Part shown: in pieces, positions 1-7,225 of the stretch
Layout of the letters: each line of letters starts with the position of its first letter
How positions within the stretch are numbered: position 1 is the first letter of the stretch
NCBI GenBank assembly: GCA_030156665.1
Contig: JASGMB010000001.1
Span: forward strand, 1 to 64,000
Origin: Clostridiales bacterium
GTDB lineage: Bacteria; Bacillota; Clostridia; SK-Y3
Direction of reading: 5' to 3'
Length of the DNA stretch: 64,000 bases
Notes under the pieces: model-generated
Told to the model about the DNA's origin: nothing
The model's database searches: none
Seen by the model: the letters and a program-made list of their open reading frames with translations, nothing else
Translations under genes and position numbers: made by a program

Positions 1-24
1 CACTTTTAGGTGCTGCAAGTAGCA

Positions 25-65
25 GGCCCTTATAGGGCCAATCAAGCCGCCTGTTTTACAGGCGG
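25..65. repeat. Tandem perfect hairpins at left edge
   Basis: Two perfect inverted repeats stand side by side: GGCCCT/AGGGCC at 25-39 (loop TAT) and CCGCCTGT/ACAGGCGG at 47-65 (loop TTT). Neither is followed by a clear U-tract, so this is not a standard terminator. Both lie just downstream of the minus-strand TauE gene. Paired short GC-rich hairpins of this kind remind me of IS200/IS605-type ends, but no transposase is visible and the window starts here, so this is inference only. Confidence 0.55.
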
Positions 66-101
66 TCATGACTTTTGCCAATTAAAATTATACTCTAAGT
101 A

Positions 102-485
102 TTAATATGAATTTTTTGACGAGTTAGCATGTTTGGAAGGTTTGCAAAAAGTTTCATAAATTCCCATAATAAATAAAAAAACACCAAACATTCGTTTTAA
201 TGCTGTAGATGGGATTGATACTGCAAAATATGAACCTAAAATCGCTCCAATAATTCCACAAGCAACAATTGTCATTGCTAGTTTGATATCGATTCTTTTA
301 TTTTTCAAATGGACAATCAGTGCAATAGTGGCTGTAGGTATAAAATACAATAAATTGATACTTTGTGCAATATGTTGGTCTACATTCAATATAAAAACAA
401 GCACAGGTATAAGAATTGTTCCCCCACCTATGCCCATCCCGCTTATGATGCCTGACGCAAACCCTGCTAAAATTGCAATGACCAA
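102..485 (-). CDS. TauE/SafE family permease, half-size (second of a pair)
   Basis: A 127-residue, highly hydrophobic protein with about four membrane segments. Its start has the glycine-rich signature of TauE/SafE permeases, SGIISGMGIGGG, around residues 10-21. Full-length members (about 250 residues, anion or sulfur-compound export) have two such halves; this gene encodes one. The start is TTG, one base after the TAA of the upstream partner at 487-849, and the ribosome binding site (AAGGATGG) lies inside that partner's last codons, so the two are translationally coupled and probably form a heteromeric permease. Substrate cannot be told from sequence. Confidence 0.8.
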   Translation of the reverse strand: MVIAILAGFASGIISGMGIGGGTILIPVLVFILNVDQHIAQSINLLYFIPTATIALIVHLKNKRIDIKLAMTIVACGIIGAILGSYFAVSIPSTALKRMFGVFLFIMGIYETFCKPSKHANSSKNSY

Positions 486-486
486 T

Positions 487-849
487 TTAAAACACCATCC
501 TTATTGCGGCAACAATCATAAATATACCAAATATTTTTCTAAGAATGTTGGAAGGTATACTTTTTAATATCCGTGCACCTAGGTAACCTCCTACAATCCC
601 GCCAAGTGACACTTGCCACGTCAGATTCCAATCTACAAAATCATTTTTAATATAGAAAAATACACTTACTAGTGTTAATGGAAGAATAATAGATATAGCA
701 GTAGCATGAGCCCTATGTTCTTCTACATCTAAAATAAATTCCATTGACGGCACAGCAATGGTACCCCCTCCAGATCCAAAAAGTCCATTACATAATCCTG
801 TTATAATACCAATTAAAGAATACTTAAAAAATCTTTTTATTTTTTTCAC
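487..849 (-). CDS. TauE/SafE family permease, half-size (first of a pair)
   Basis: A protein of about 120 residues beginning VKKIKRFFKYSLIGIITG, with the TauE/SafE signature NGLFGSGGG and three to four membrane segments. I chose the GTG at 849 because GGAAG sits 7 bases upstream; a TTG 27 bases earlier is open but has no good ribosome binding site. It resembles its downstream neighbour in length and signature, as expected for the N-half and C-half of one transporter made as separate chains. It probably moves a sulfur-containing or organic anion across the membrane; the substrate is unknown. Confidence 0.78.
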   Translation of the reverse strand: MKKIKRFFKYSLIGIITGLCNGLFGSGGGTIAVPSMEFILDVEEHRAHATAISIILPLTLVSVFFYIKNDFVDWNLTWQVSLGGIVGGYLGARILKSIPSNILRKIFGIFMIVAAIRMVF

Positions 850-1020
850 ATTAACACTTCCTTCACAAGTTCTCAATATATCTTTTGAGAAAAATCACTT
901 TAATATTCCTCATAACGTTTTACAATATTTTGTTGAAATGAAATCTTTAGTATAGACGCTATAATTTTGTAAATCAATTCCATCCTCAAAAAGATTCTTA
1001 AGTTTCTCAAAATAATAAAA

Positions 1021-1052
1021 GAGTGATAAAACAATTGATTGTTTTATCACTC
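1021..1052 (-). terminator. Rho-independent terminator of tcdA
   Basis: A perfect 15-bp inverted repeat (1021-1035 with 1038-1052, 2-base loop) overlaps the tcdA stop codon and is followed on the minus strand by TTTTATTATTTTG. It is also T-rich on the other side, so it may work in both directions. Confidence 0.9.
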
Positions 1053-1796
1053 TTTTATTAAATCTTTTACTACTTCACCAGCTATGATTAGACCAACAAC
1101 TGAAGGTACCCAAGCTACACTACCAGGAATCTGTCTTCGTACAGTACATGTGCGGTTTTTATTACTACAAATGCAATCTGTCTTGCACGTATTATCCAAC
1201 GCTAACGGTTCTAACGGTTTTTCTTTCGAATATACCACTTTAAGGGAATCTATACCTCTTTTTCGCAATTCTCTTCTCATTACTTTAGCCAAAGGGTCAA
1301 TCGATGTTTTGTATATATCAGCTACTTCAAATTTGGTAGGGTCTAGTTTATTTCCTGCTCCCATACTACTAATAACCGGAATATTCATTTTCTTTGCCTT
1401 AATAATCAAATCAATTTTTGAAGTTACAGTGTCTATAGCGTCTACAATATAATTCGTGTCACTGTGTATGAGTTTTTCTGCCGATTCAGCATTATAGTAG
1501 TCTTGATATATTGTAACTTCTGCTTTAGGGTTAATCTCTAAAATTCTATTTTTCATTAATTCAACTTTTGATTTTCCTACTGTTTTACGGGTTGCATGAA
1601 GTTGACGATTTATATTTGTAAGGCATACAGTATCATCATCTACCAGCACAAACTTACCTACCCCGGATCTTGCCAGACCCTCAACTACAAAAGTTCCAAC
1701 ACCACCTATCCCAAAGATAGAAACTTTAGACTGTCCTAATTTTTCTAATGCTTTGGTACCTATTAATAGCTCAGTTCTTGAAAAAGAATGTAACAT
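1047..1796 (-). CDS. tcdA: tRNA threonylcarbamoyladenosine dehydratase (TcdA, E1/ThiF family)
   Basis: A 249-residue E1-like ATP-dependent enzyme. TcdA cyclises t6A37 to ct6A in tRNAs that read ANN codons. The nucleotide-binding GIGGVGT lies at residues 29-35 and DDDTVCLTNINRQ at about 53-65, both typical of the ThiF/MoeB/UbaA fold. A cysteine-rich stretch (CKTDCIC...C) near residues 204-217 is common in Firmicutes members. Length matches the family. The start has GGAG 11 bases upstream. 6S RNA lies immediately upstream; a 6S gene beside this gene (yrvM) is, as I recall, also the arrangement in Bacillus subtilis. Confidence 0.93.
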   Translation of the reverse strand: MLHSFSRTELLIGTKALEKLGQSKVSIFGIGGVGTFVVEGLARSGVGKFVLVDDDTVCLTNINRQLHATRKTVGKSKVELMKNRILEINPKAEVTIYQDYYNAESAEKLIHSDTNYIVDAIDTVTSKIDLIIKAKKMNIPVISSMGAGNKLDPTKFEVADIYKTSIDPLAKVMRRELRKRGIDSLKVVYSKEKPLEPLALDNTCKTDCICSNKNRTCTVRRQIPGSVAWVPSVVGLIIAGEVVKDLIKE

Positions 1797-1916
1797 ATTT
1801 TATCCATCTCCTAAAATCAATTGATTGTTATATATTTATACCCTAAATTTGTTCTAAGGGGCGACAAATAATCACTATCCACCACTAAAAACTAAAAAAT
1901 TGTGAAAAATCAAAAA

Positions 1917-1940
1917 GTTGCCTTGCTTTCGCCTGGCAAC
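1917..1940 (-). terminator. Terminator downstream of 6S RNA
   Basis: On the minus strand GTTGCC and GGCAAC enclose a short inner GC/GAAA/GC hairpin and are followed by TTTTTG and more T-rich sequence. It lies about 80 bases beyond the likely mature 6S 3' end and upstream of tcdA, so it probably ends the 6S precursor. Confidence 0.75.
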
Positions 1941-2017
1941 TAAATTATCATTTATTCGATTACTAATGCTCTATAAGGCCCCAACAGAAAACCTGTTTGG
2001 TTCTAAAAAAATAATTA

Positions 2018-2207
2018 TTCCCCCACCGAGCCGTGCTATAGGCAATATTTTAAACCCGCTCTCGCAGGTGGGTGCCCTCCTGAATGCTTTATATTTCCCC
2101 TATTCACACTGGGGCATATACGCCACACTCAGAGTCCAAGCTCCCTTATGATTAATGTTGGTTCAAAACATTTGCCTTAATCACGCACACAGCAGGGTAG
2201 ATTTTGT
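2018..2207 (-). ncRNA. ssrS: 6S RNA
   Basis: Read on the minus strand, this stretch of about 190 bases has the features of Firmicutes 6S RNA, the RNA that binds the sigma-A RNA polymerase holoenzyme by mimicking an open promoter. The 5' end (CUACCCUGCUGUGUGC) can pair with the 3' end (GCACGGCUCGGUGGGGG) as the long closing stem. The block GUUUUGAACCAACAUU, followed by AAGGGAGC, and the GGAGGGCACCCACCUG hairpin are familiar from this family. A strong promoter lies directly upstream and a terminator downstream. The ends are estimates. A covariance-model search would settle it. Confidence 0.82.
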
Positions 2208-2213
2208 ATTATC

Positions 2214-2242
2214 ATAATAGCATAAAAGCATTAAGTTTTCAA
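2214..2242 (-). promoter_or_regulatory. Sigma-A type promoter of 6S RNA
   Basis: On the minus strand, -35 TTGAAA (2237-2242), a 17-base spacer and -10 TATTAT (2214-2219). The predicted start near 2207 fits the expected 6S 5' end. The promoter sits right after the stop of the activase-like gene. Confidence 0.8.
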
Positions 2243-2246
2243 GTAG

Positions 2247-3227
2247 TCACGCAGAAGTTTCAGATCTATTCTCTATGACATTCCACTTTCCACATCTATC
2301 TCCCCATCGAGCTACCGGCTCGCTATCCGATAAAATTTCTACTACCTCACATATATTGGAACAGTCTTGACATTCAAAACTCCTCGCCTTGTATTCCCTA
2401 TTGATTAAATCAAAACCATAAAAGTTTGTTTTTTCCGTTTTCATTACTTTTTCCTTAGCCAATATTGCGGCCCCAACCGCACCCATAACATCAAAATACT
2501 CAGGAATAATAATCTTTTTGCCTAATTCTTTTTCAAAAGCTTTCACAATGCCTATATTTGCAGCTACCCCACCTTGAAACAATATAGGTTCTAAAATTTC
2601 TTTTCCTTTCCCCAGGTTATTAAGGTAATTTCTAACTAATGCTTCACACAGTCCATTGATAATGTCCTCAATATTTTGTCCTGTTTGCTGTTTATGAATC
2701 ATATCCGATTCTGCAAATACGGCACATCTGCCTGCAATTCTTACTGGTGTTGTTGATTTTAACGCATACTTCCCAAATTCTTGTATTGGTATGCCCAACC
2801 TGGAAGCTTGTCGGTCAAGGAATGAACCTGTTCCAGCAGCACATACGGTATTCATTGCAAAATCGTATACAATACCGTCTTTTATAATAATTATTTTTGA
2901 ATCCTGTCCACCAATTTCTAATATTGTTCGTACATCGGGACAGTAATCTAAAGCAGCTACAGCATGAGCAGTTATTTCATTTTTTATAATATCTGCTCCT
3001 ACTATTACTGCTCCTAATTGCCTCCCACTGCCTGTTGTTCCCACACCAGCAATTTTAAAATTCTCACTAAAGTCCTGTTTTAAGGTTTTTAAGCCTTCTT
3101 TTAATGCATTAATCGGCTGCCCCTGCGTTCTTATATATAATTTCTTATATATTTTTGAATGTTTATCTAATAATACTAAATTTGTACTAACTGAGCCTAT
3201 ATCAATACCTAGATAATATGTATTCAT
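2247..3227 (-). CDS. BadF/BadG/BcrA/BcrD-family ATPase, acyl-CoA dehydratase activase-like
   Basis: A 326-residue ASKHA-fold ATPase of the HgdC type, which in characterised systems passes an electron, driven by ATP, to a 2-hydroxyacyl-CoA dehydratase. Visible motifs: GIDIGSVSTN (residues 7-16, phosphate 1), EIGGQDSK (about 104-111), NTVCAAGTG with Cys129 and GRCAVFAESD with Cys168. In HgdC the equivalent two cysteines hold the [4Fe-4S] cluster at the dimer interface. A C-terminal extension carries CQDCSNIC and a further Cys. It overlaps the upstream gene by 26 bases and is last in a three-gene operon. No true dehydratase genes are nearby, so its partner is unclear. Confidence 0.87.
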   Translation of the reverse strand: MNTYYLGIDIGSVSTNLVLLDKHSKIYKKLYIRTQGQPINALKEGLKTLKQDFSENFKIAGVGTTGSGRQLGAVIVGADIIKNEITAHAVAALDYCPDVRTILEIGGQDSKIIIIKDGIVYDFAMNTVCAAGTGSFLDRQASRLGIPIQEFGKYALKSTTPVRIAGRCAVFAESDMIHKQQTGQNIEDIINGLCEALVRNYLNNLGKGKEILEPILFQGGVAANIGIVKAFEKELGKKIIIPEYFDVMGAVGAAILAKEKVMKTEKTNFYGFDLINREYKARSFECQDCSNICEVVEILSDSEPVARWGDRCGKWNVIENRSETSA

Positions 3228-4317
3228 TATTCGTTACCACTCTCTCCTTTCTCCGCAAAAGCATATCAACAAATGCTTCAATCCTTGTCTTATATCCTGC
3301 CTCTCCTGTTAATTCATCGATGATTAATGTTAATATAGGTATATCCAAATCATTACTAATTGTAGGTAAAATACTTTCAGCAACAATTTCCGGCATACAA
3401 GTAAATGGATATAATTGTATGACACCATCATACCCTTGCTGAGCGTATAAAACACTATTTCCAATTGTTTCCTGAGCATGTCCCCCAATCATTGTATTTA
3501 AATATGGTTGAGCTGCCTGCTCATAAGGCCTGTGTTTTTTTAAAGGAAGTATTTGTTTAATCATATGTTCTACAATCCAATGACTAATATTTAATGAACG
3601 GTCTACTTCTACACCCATATTACCTAACAATTGCTCTATTTTAAAATTAGTAAAAGGCTCGATGACAGTATAAATTTCTCCTACTATTCCAATCTTAGGA
3701 ATATATCGTGTATCATCAATTTCCACTGCTTTCAGCTCTTCTCTAGTACTATTGATTATATTATAAATCTCTTCAGCACCTTTAACTTTGAAAACTTGAG
3801 ACTGAAATTTTTTCATAATCCAATCCGTTTTTCCTTTTACTTTTTCTCTAGGTCTTATTTGAAAAGATAATTTATCTAACTTATCTAATTCAATAGATAC
3901 ATTTGTAGCTTTTTTTACAGCCATCACTGCCTTCCACAAACTTTTCTTTCCAATGAGTTTTCGTACTCTCCGTAAAAACTCTTGAAAGTTTCCATTTGGT
4001 AGTTCTAAAACAAAAAAATCTACATTGTATCCTAAGTCTTTTAATATCTCTCTTTGAACTTCAGCATAATAACCAAATCTACATGGTCCGCATCCTCCAG
4101 TCATTAAAATTGTATCTGCTCCTTTTTCTATACTTTCGATAAAATTTCCTATATTTACTTTCAAAGGTAAACAAGCTAACTCAGGAGCATATTTAGTCCC
4201 TAATTCTAACGTACGCTTGCTGCACATTGGCGGCGTGACAAAATCTATATTTAGAGATTCAAAAAGTGCTTTTACTACGATACATGTATTACCCATGTAC
4301 GGAAATGTTACTTTCAT
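3202..4317 (-). CDS. Acyl-CoA dehydratase activase-related protein (second of operon)
   Basis: A 371-residue cytoplasmic protein with several conserved cysteines: PPMCSKRTLE, ACLPLK, TGGCGPCRFGYY (about residues 73-84) and YPFTCMPEI. The C-terminus has DELTGEAGYKTRIEAFVDM, closely resembling the end of the gene upstream. This architecture is found in the N-terminal or middle part of large fused activase proteins in Clostridia and is related to the HgdB/HgdA subunit family. It probably binds an iron-sulfur cluster, but the reaction is unknown. It overlaps both neighbours (29 and 26 bases), with GGAGG ahead of its ATG, so translation is coupled. Confidence 0.75.
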   Translation of the reverse strand: MKVTFPYMGNTCIVVKALFESLNIDFVTPPMCSKRTLELGTKYAPELACLPLKVNIGNFIESIEKGADTILMTGGCGPCRFGYYAEVQREILKDLGYNVDFFVLELPNGNFQEFLRRVRKLIGKKSLWKAVMAVKKATNVSIELDKLDKLSFQIRPREKVKGKTDWIMKKFQSQVFKVKGAEEIYNIINSTREELKAVEIDDTRYIPKIGIVGEIYTVIEPFTNFKIEQLLGNMGVEVDRSLNISHWIVEHMIKQILPLKKHRPYEQAAQPYLNTMIGGHAQETIGNSVLYAQQGYDGVIQLYPFTCMPEIVAESILPTISNDLDIPILTLIIDELTGEAGYKTRIEAFVDMLLRRKERVVTNNEYILSRY

Positions 4318-5275
4318 TTCTATTCCTCCATCTGATCATATCAATAAATGCTTCCAGCCGTGTATTAACGCCTGCTTCCCCAGAATGCTCATCTAAGGTT
4401 AAAAGAAAAAATGGTAAGTTTTTTTCTCTCCTTATTTTTCTTTCACACAAATCCGAAACAAAAGCATCTATACCGCATCCAAAAGACATGATATAAATAA
4501 TCCCATCTATATTATCCATGTCCAGTAAATGCAGTATGGAACCCATCAATCGTTTGCCAAAACTCCAAAACATTTTTTTCGGCAGACAATTCGCCTTGTA
4601 TTCTATCATTTCTTCATTCAAAAGTTCGGGTGTAATAACCTTTATTCCCTGTTGACACAATTTCGAAAGAATATCCATACTAATGTATTGGTCATATATA
4701 TTATAGACATGTCCTATTAAAGCAATACATAAATTTTCTTTACCATTAGCATATATTTTTTGATTTTCAATGATTTCAATCGGATATTTTCCTTGTCGTA
4801 CCTGATTTATGAATTCAGCTTGTTTTTTTAAAGCGTTATGATAAGCCTTTTTTATTTCATATGTATTGTTAGAAAACAGTTTGCCTACACGATAAAAAGA
4901 TTGATATAATTGTGATTTTGATTTTCTTAAATTCACCTCACTATCGATAATAGGAGGCAAATCCGACATAGAATATTTAACCATTTCCGGTAATCCGCAA
5001 AATTTAGGGCATATGTATTCACTTTTGGCAACACTTTTTAATCTTGGAACAAACAAGTAATCTACCTTATCTTTTATATTCATTACATGACCATGGAATA
5101 ACTTCACTGGCAGACAAGCTTCATCGACACAATGCCGTACTCCGTCATTTAAGATTGGCTTGGTCGTTTTATCTGATAAAACGACTTCCACTTTTAATTC
5201 TTCCAAAAAAGTTCGCCACATAGGATAATACTCATAGTATAATAATGCTCTAGGGATTCCAACTTTTATTGCCAT
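4289..5275 (-). CDS. DUF2229-like acyl-CoA dehydratase activase-related protein (first of operon)
   Basis: A 328-residue protein starting MAIKVGIPRALLYYEYYPMW, typical of DUF2229 proteins annotated as activase-related. Cysteine pairs occur at CVDEACLPVK and CPKFCGLPEM, with another at MSFGCGID. The ending DEHSGEAGVNTRLEAFIDM matches the C-terminal motif of the next gene, so the two are paralogous at that end. In many Clostridia these parts and the ATPase are one protein of about 1400 residues; here they are three chains. The ATG has AGGTG upstream. It is the first gene of the operon, behind a bidirectional terminator at 5354-5389. Confidence 0.75.
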   Translation of the reverse strand: MAIKVGIPRALLYYEYYPMWRTFLEELKVEVVLSDKTTKPILNDGVRHCVDEACLPVKLFHGHVMNIKDKVDYLFVPRLKSVAKSEYICPKFCGLPEMVKYSMSDLPPIIDSEVNLRKSKSQLYQSFYRVGKLFSNNTYEIKKAYHNALKKQAEFINQVRQGKYPIEIIENQKIYANGKENLCIALIGHVYNIYDQYISMDILSKLCQQGIKVITPELLNEEMIEYKANCLPKKMFWSFGKRLMGSILHLLDMDNIDGIIYIMSFGCGIDAFVSDLCERKIRREKNLPFFLLTLDEHSGEAGVNTRLEAFIDMIRWRNRNESNISVHG

Positions 5276-5353
5276 ATTTTCACCTCATATAATTTTTCAT
5301 CCTCATGTATTATTGGTATTTATTTATATTTTTATAACCTAAATTTTTGTAAT

Positions 5354-5389
5354 AAAAAAATACACCCAGTCTTTTTGGGTGTATTTTTT
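5354..5389 (-). terminator. Terminator of the ireB-ruvX-DUF1292 region
   Basis: The inverted repeat TACACCCA/TGGGTGTA (5361-5368 and 5376-5383) is flanked by A7 and T6 runs, which makes a good terminator in either direction. It lies about 30 bases after the DUF1292 stop and separates that gene from the activase operon. Confidence 0.9.
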
Positions 5390-5414
5390 ATGAAATGACT
5401 GCAATTAGAAAAGG

Positions 5415-5708
5415 TTATTCTTCCTCCTCTATAAAATCAAATTCACCTTCCATACGTATTTTGAATTCTTCAAAAACTTCATTAAGTTCCTCTTCATCTT
5501 CAACAGGAACCAATGTATCGTCTCCATTTTCATCCTCTACAACTTTCAAAATAACCACTTCTTCTATTTCATCGTCCTGGTCTTCATCTAAAGGAAGTAG
5601 AACTACATAGTTACTATTGTTCATTGTAATAGTATCAAGATGCTCAAATTCAATTTCTTCGCCATTCTCATCCACTAGTACAATGATGCCATCTCTTTCT
5701 TCTGTCAT
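5415..5708 (-). CDS. DUF1292 family acidic protein (YrzB-like)
   Basis: A protein of 97 residues from MTEERDGIIVLVDENGEE, very acidic, with long runs of Asp and Glu and a tail ending FDFIEEEE. It matches the DUF1292 family, which follows ruvX in most Firmicutes. Function is unknown. I placed the start at 5708, where GAGGTG sits 6 bases upstream; an in-frame ATG 24 bases earlier overlaps that site and is unlikely to be used. Confidence 0.88.
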   Translation of the reverse strand: MTEERDGIIVLVDENGEEIEFEHLDTITMNNSNYVVLLPLDEDQDDEIEEVVILKVVEDENGDDTLVPVEDEEELNEVFEEFKIRMEGEFDFIEEEE

Positions 5709-5794
5709 ACTATTCACCTCTTTCGCTCTCATTTTATAACACTAAATTTTGAAAGTCAATTGTCCTTGTACTATTTTATTCTGTAAAAAATGAT

Positions 5795-6214
5795 TTATAC
5801 ATTTCTTACACTATCTAAATAACCTTGCAAAATATATCCTGCTGCAACGGTATCCACTACGTGCTTGCGTTTTTTCCCTCTAACATTTGTCTCATTGAGT
5901 ATTTTATGAGCAGCTACTGTGGTCAATCTTTCATCCCACATAATAATTTCTACATCGGTTTTTTGTTTAAGTCGGTCAACAAATTTCATTGTAAGTTCTC
6001 CTCTGGGACCAACTGTTCCATTCATATTTTTAGGAAAGCCTACAACGATCTTTTTTACATCATATTGTATAATTAATTCAACGATACGATCATACACTTT
6101 ATCCAGCTTTTTTACGGCTATTGTTTCTAATCCCTGTGCTGTCCATCCCATCGGATCACTAATCGCTATGCCTATTCTACTATCTCCATAATCTATCCCC
6201 ATTATTCTCATCAT
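5795..6214 (-). CDS. ruvX: RuvX/YqgF family pre-16S rRNA nuclease
   Basis: A 139-residue RNase H-fold protein. YqgF is needed for 16S rRNA 5'-end maturation and was once thought to be a Holliday junction resolvase. The active-site motif MGIDYGDSRIGIA is at residues 5-17, VVGFPKNMNG at about 57-66, WDERLTT at about 97-103 and a late VVDTVAA. Length is normal. The start is either the ATG at 6214 or the one at 6211; the second has the better spacing (7 bases) from GAGG. DUF1292 follows, as in other Firmicutes. Confidence 0.93.
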   Translation of the reverse strand: MMRIMGIDYGDSRIGIAISDPMGWTAQGLETIAVKKLDKVYDRIVELIIQYDVKKIVVGFPKNMNGTVGPRGELTMKFVDRLKQKTDVEIIMWDERLTTVAAHKILNETNVRGKKRKHVVDTVAAGYILQGYLDSVRNV

Positions 6215-6277
6215 TGTACCTCATTTCAATTGTTATTAAAATATGTATGGTGAAAGTTTTAAAAAAACTGTATACCA

Positions 6278-7225
6278 TCACACAATTTTTATTGCAAAAT
6301 TTTTGCACCTGCTGCCACAATATCCGCATAATACACACTTATCCTTGTTTACCCTAAGCTTATTATTTTTTAAATAGATTGCTTGATGTGCACATGCAGA
6401 TAAACACTCTCCACATCCTTCGCACCATTCTTCTATATGTAATGTTCTTCTTTTATTCCTTAACCGCTTTAAAATATCCGAATCAATTTTTTTCTTCTCT
6501 ATGTAACTTATGTTTGCTACTACTTCTTCTACCGACTGCATTCCAATTGCTATGGAATGAATATATGGAATAGACAGAACATAATCTAAACTTTTTTCCA
6601 TTTGTGCAATTAAGTTTCCTCCACCAAGAGGCTTCATTGCATATATTCCTATTCCCTTATCATAAGCCTTTTTAATTGCATTCAACATGCCTTCAATAGT
6701 ACCATCAACAATGCCTATTCCTTTAAAATTTACAATAGGATGTATAACATCTATCTCATCCATGTCACATGTAGCTTCTACAGCTGCTATATGATGCATT
6801 GAAACTCCGACAGCTTTTATAATGCCTTTTGCCTTACACTCAAATAAGTACTCTAAAGCTTCTCGATGCCCCTTTAACGTTAATGCACTTTCTTGTTCAT
6901 GTAACATAAAAATATCTATAACATCTCTATCCAGCTCTTTTCTTGCTTTCTCTATACTTATTACAGCACCTTTTCTATCGTATGCATAGGTTTTTGAAGC
7001 TATAATGACATCCTTCTTACTTCTTTTAATTGCCTCCGCAATATAAGGATAAGTATTATACAATTCTGCAGTATCAATAAAATTAATACCTAGATTAAAA
7101 GCTTCTGCTATCACCTCTGCGCCTTCTTCGACAGATAAATTGGCTTGCAATGGTCCTACGGTAAGACCTCCAAAACATAATCTGGAAACTTCAAGTTCTG
7201 TTTTTCCTAATTTCCTGTATTCCAC
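6278..7225 (-). CDS. Aldo/keto reductase with C-terminal two-cluster ferredoxin domain
   Basis: A 315-residue protein. The N-terminal TIM barrel (about residues 1-255) has aldo/keto reductase features: FGGLTVGP, FIDTAELYNTYP (Asp51 and a catalytic-type Tyr), ASKTY (Lys) and MLHEQES (His). The last 50 residues hold two [4Fe-4S] motifs, CEGCGECLSAC and CVLCGYCGSRC. Such AKR-ferredoxin fusions are common in anaerobes; their substrates are mostly unknown, and electrons may come from or go to ferredoxin. The GTG start has GGAGG 9 bases upstream and overlaps the end of the membrane-protein gene by 35 bases. The gene lies between ireB and ruvX, an unusual place. Confidence 0.9.
   Translation of the reverse strand: MEYRKLGKTELEVSRLCFGGLTVGPLQANLSVEEGAEVIAEAFNLGINFIDTAELYNTYPYIAEAIKRSKKDVIIASKTYAYDRKGAVISIEKARKELDRDVIDIFMLHEQESALTLKGHREALEYLFECKAKGIIKAVGVSMHHIAAVEATCDMDEIDVIHPIVNFKGIGIVDGTIEGMLNAIKKAYDKGIGIYAMKPLGGGNLIAQMEKSLDYVLSIPYIHSIAIGMQSVEEVVANISYIEKKKIDSDILKRLRNKRRTLHIEEWCEGCGECLSACAHQAIYLKNNKLRVNKDKCVLCGYCGSRCKNFAIKIV

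Noticed and set aside
1918-2151. Plus-strand open frame of 77 codons
   Set aside because: It runs antisense through the 6S RNA, lacks a ribosome binding site, and its GC-rich segments are explained by RNA stems.
5395-5610. Serine-rich plus-strand frame opposite DUF1292
   Set aside because: The Ser run is the antisense of the Glu/Asp codons of the DUF1292 protein.
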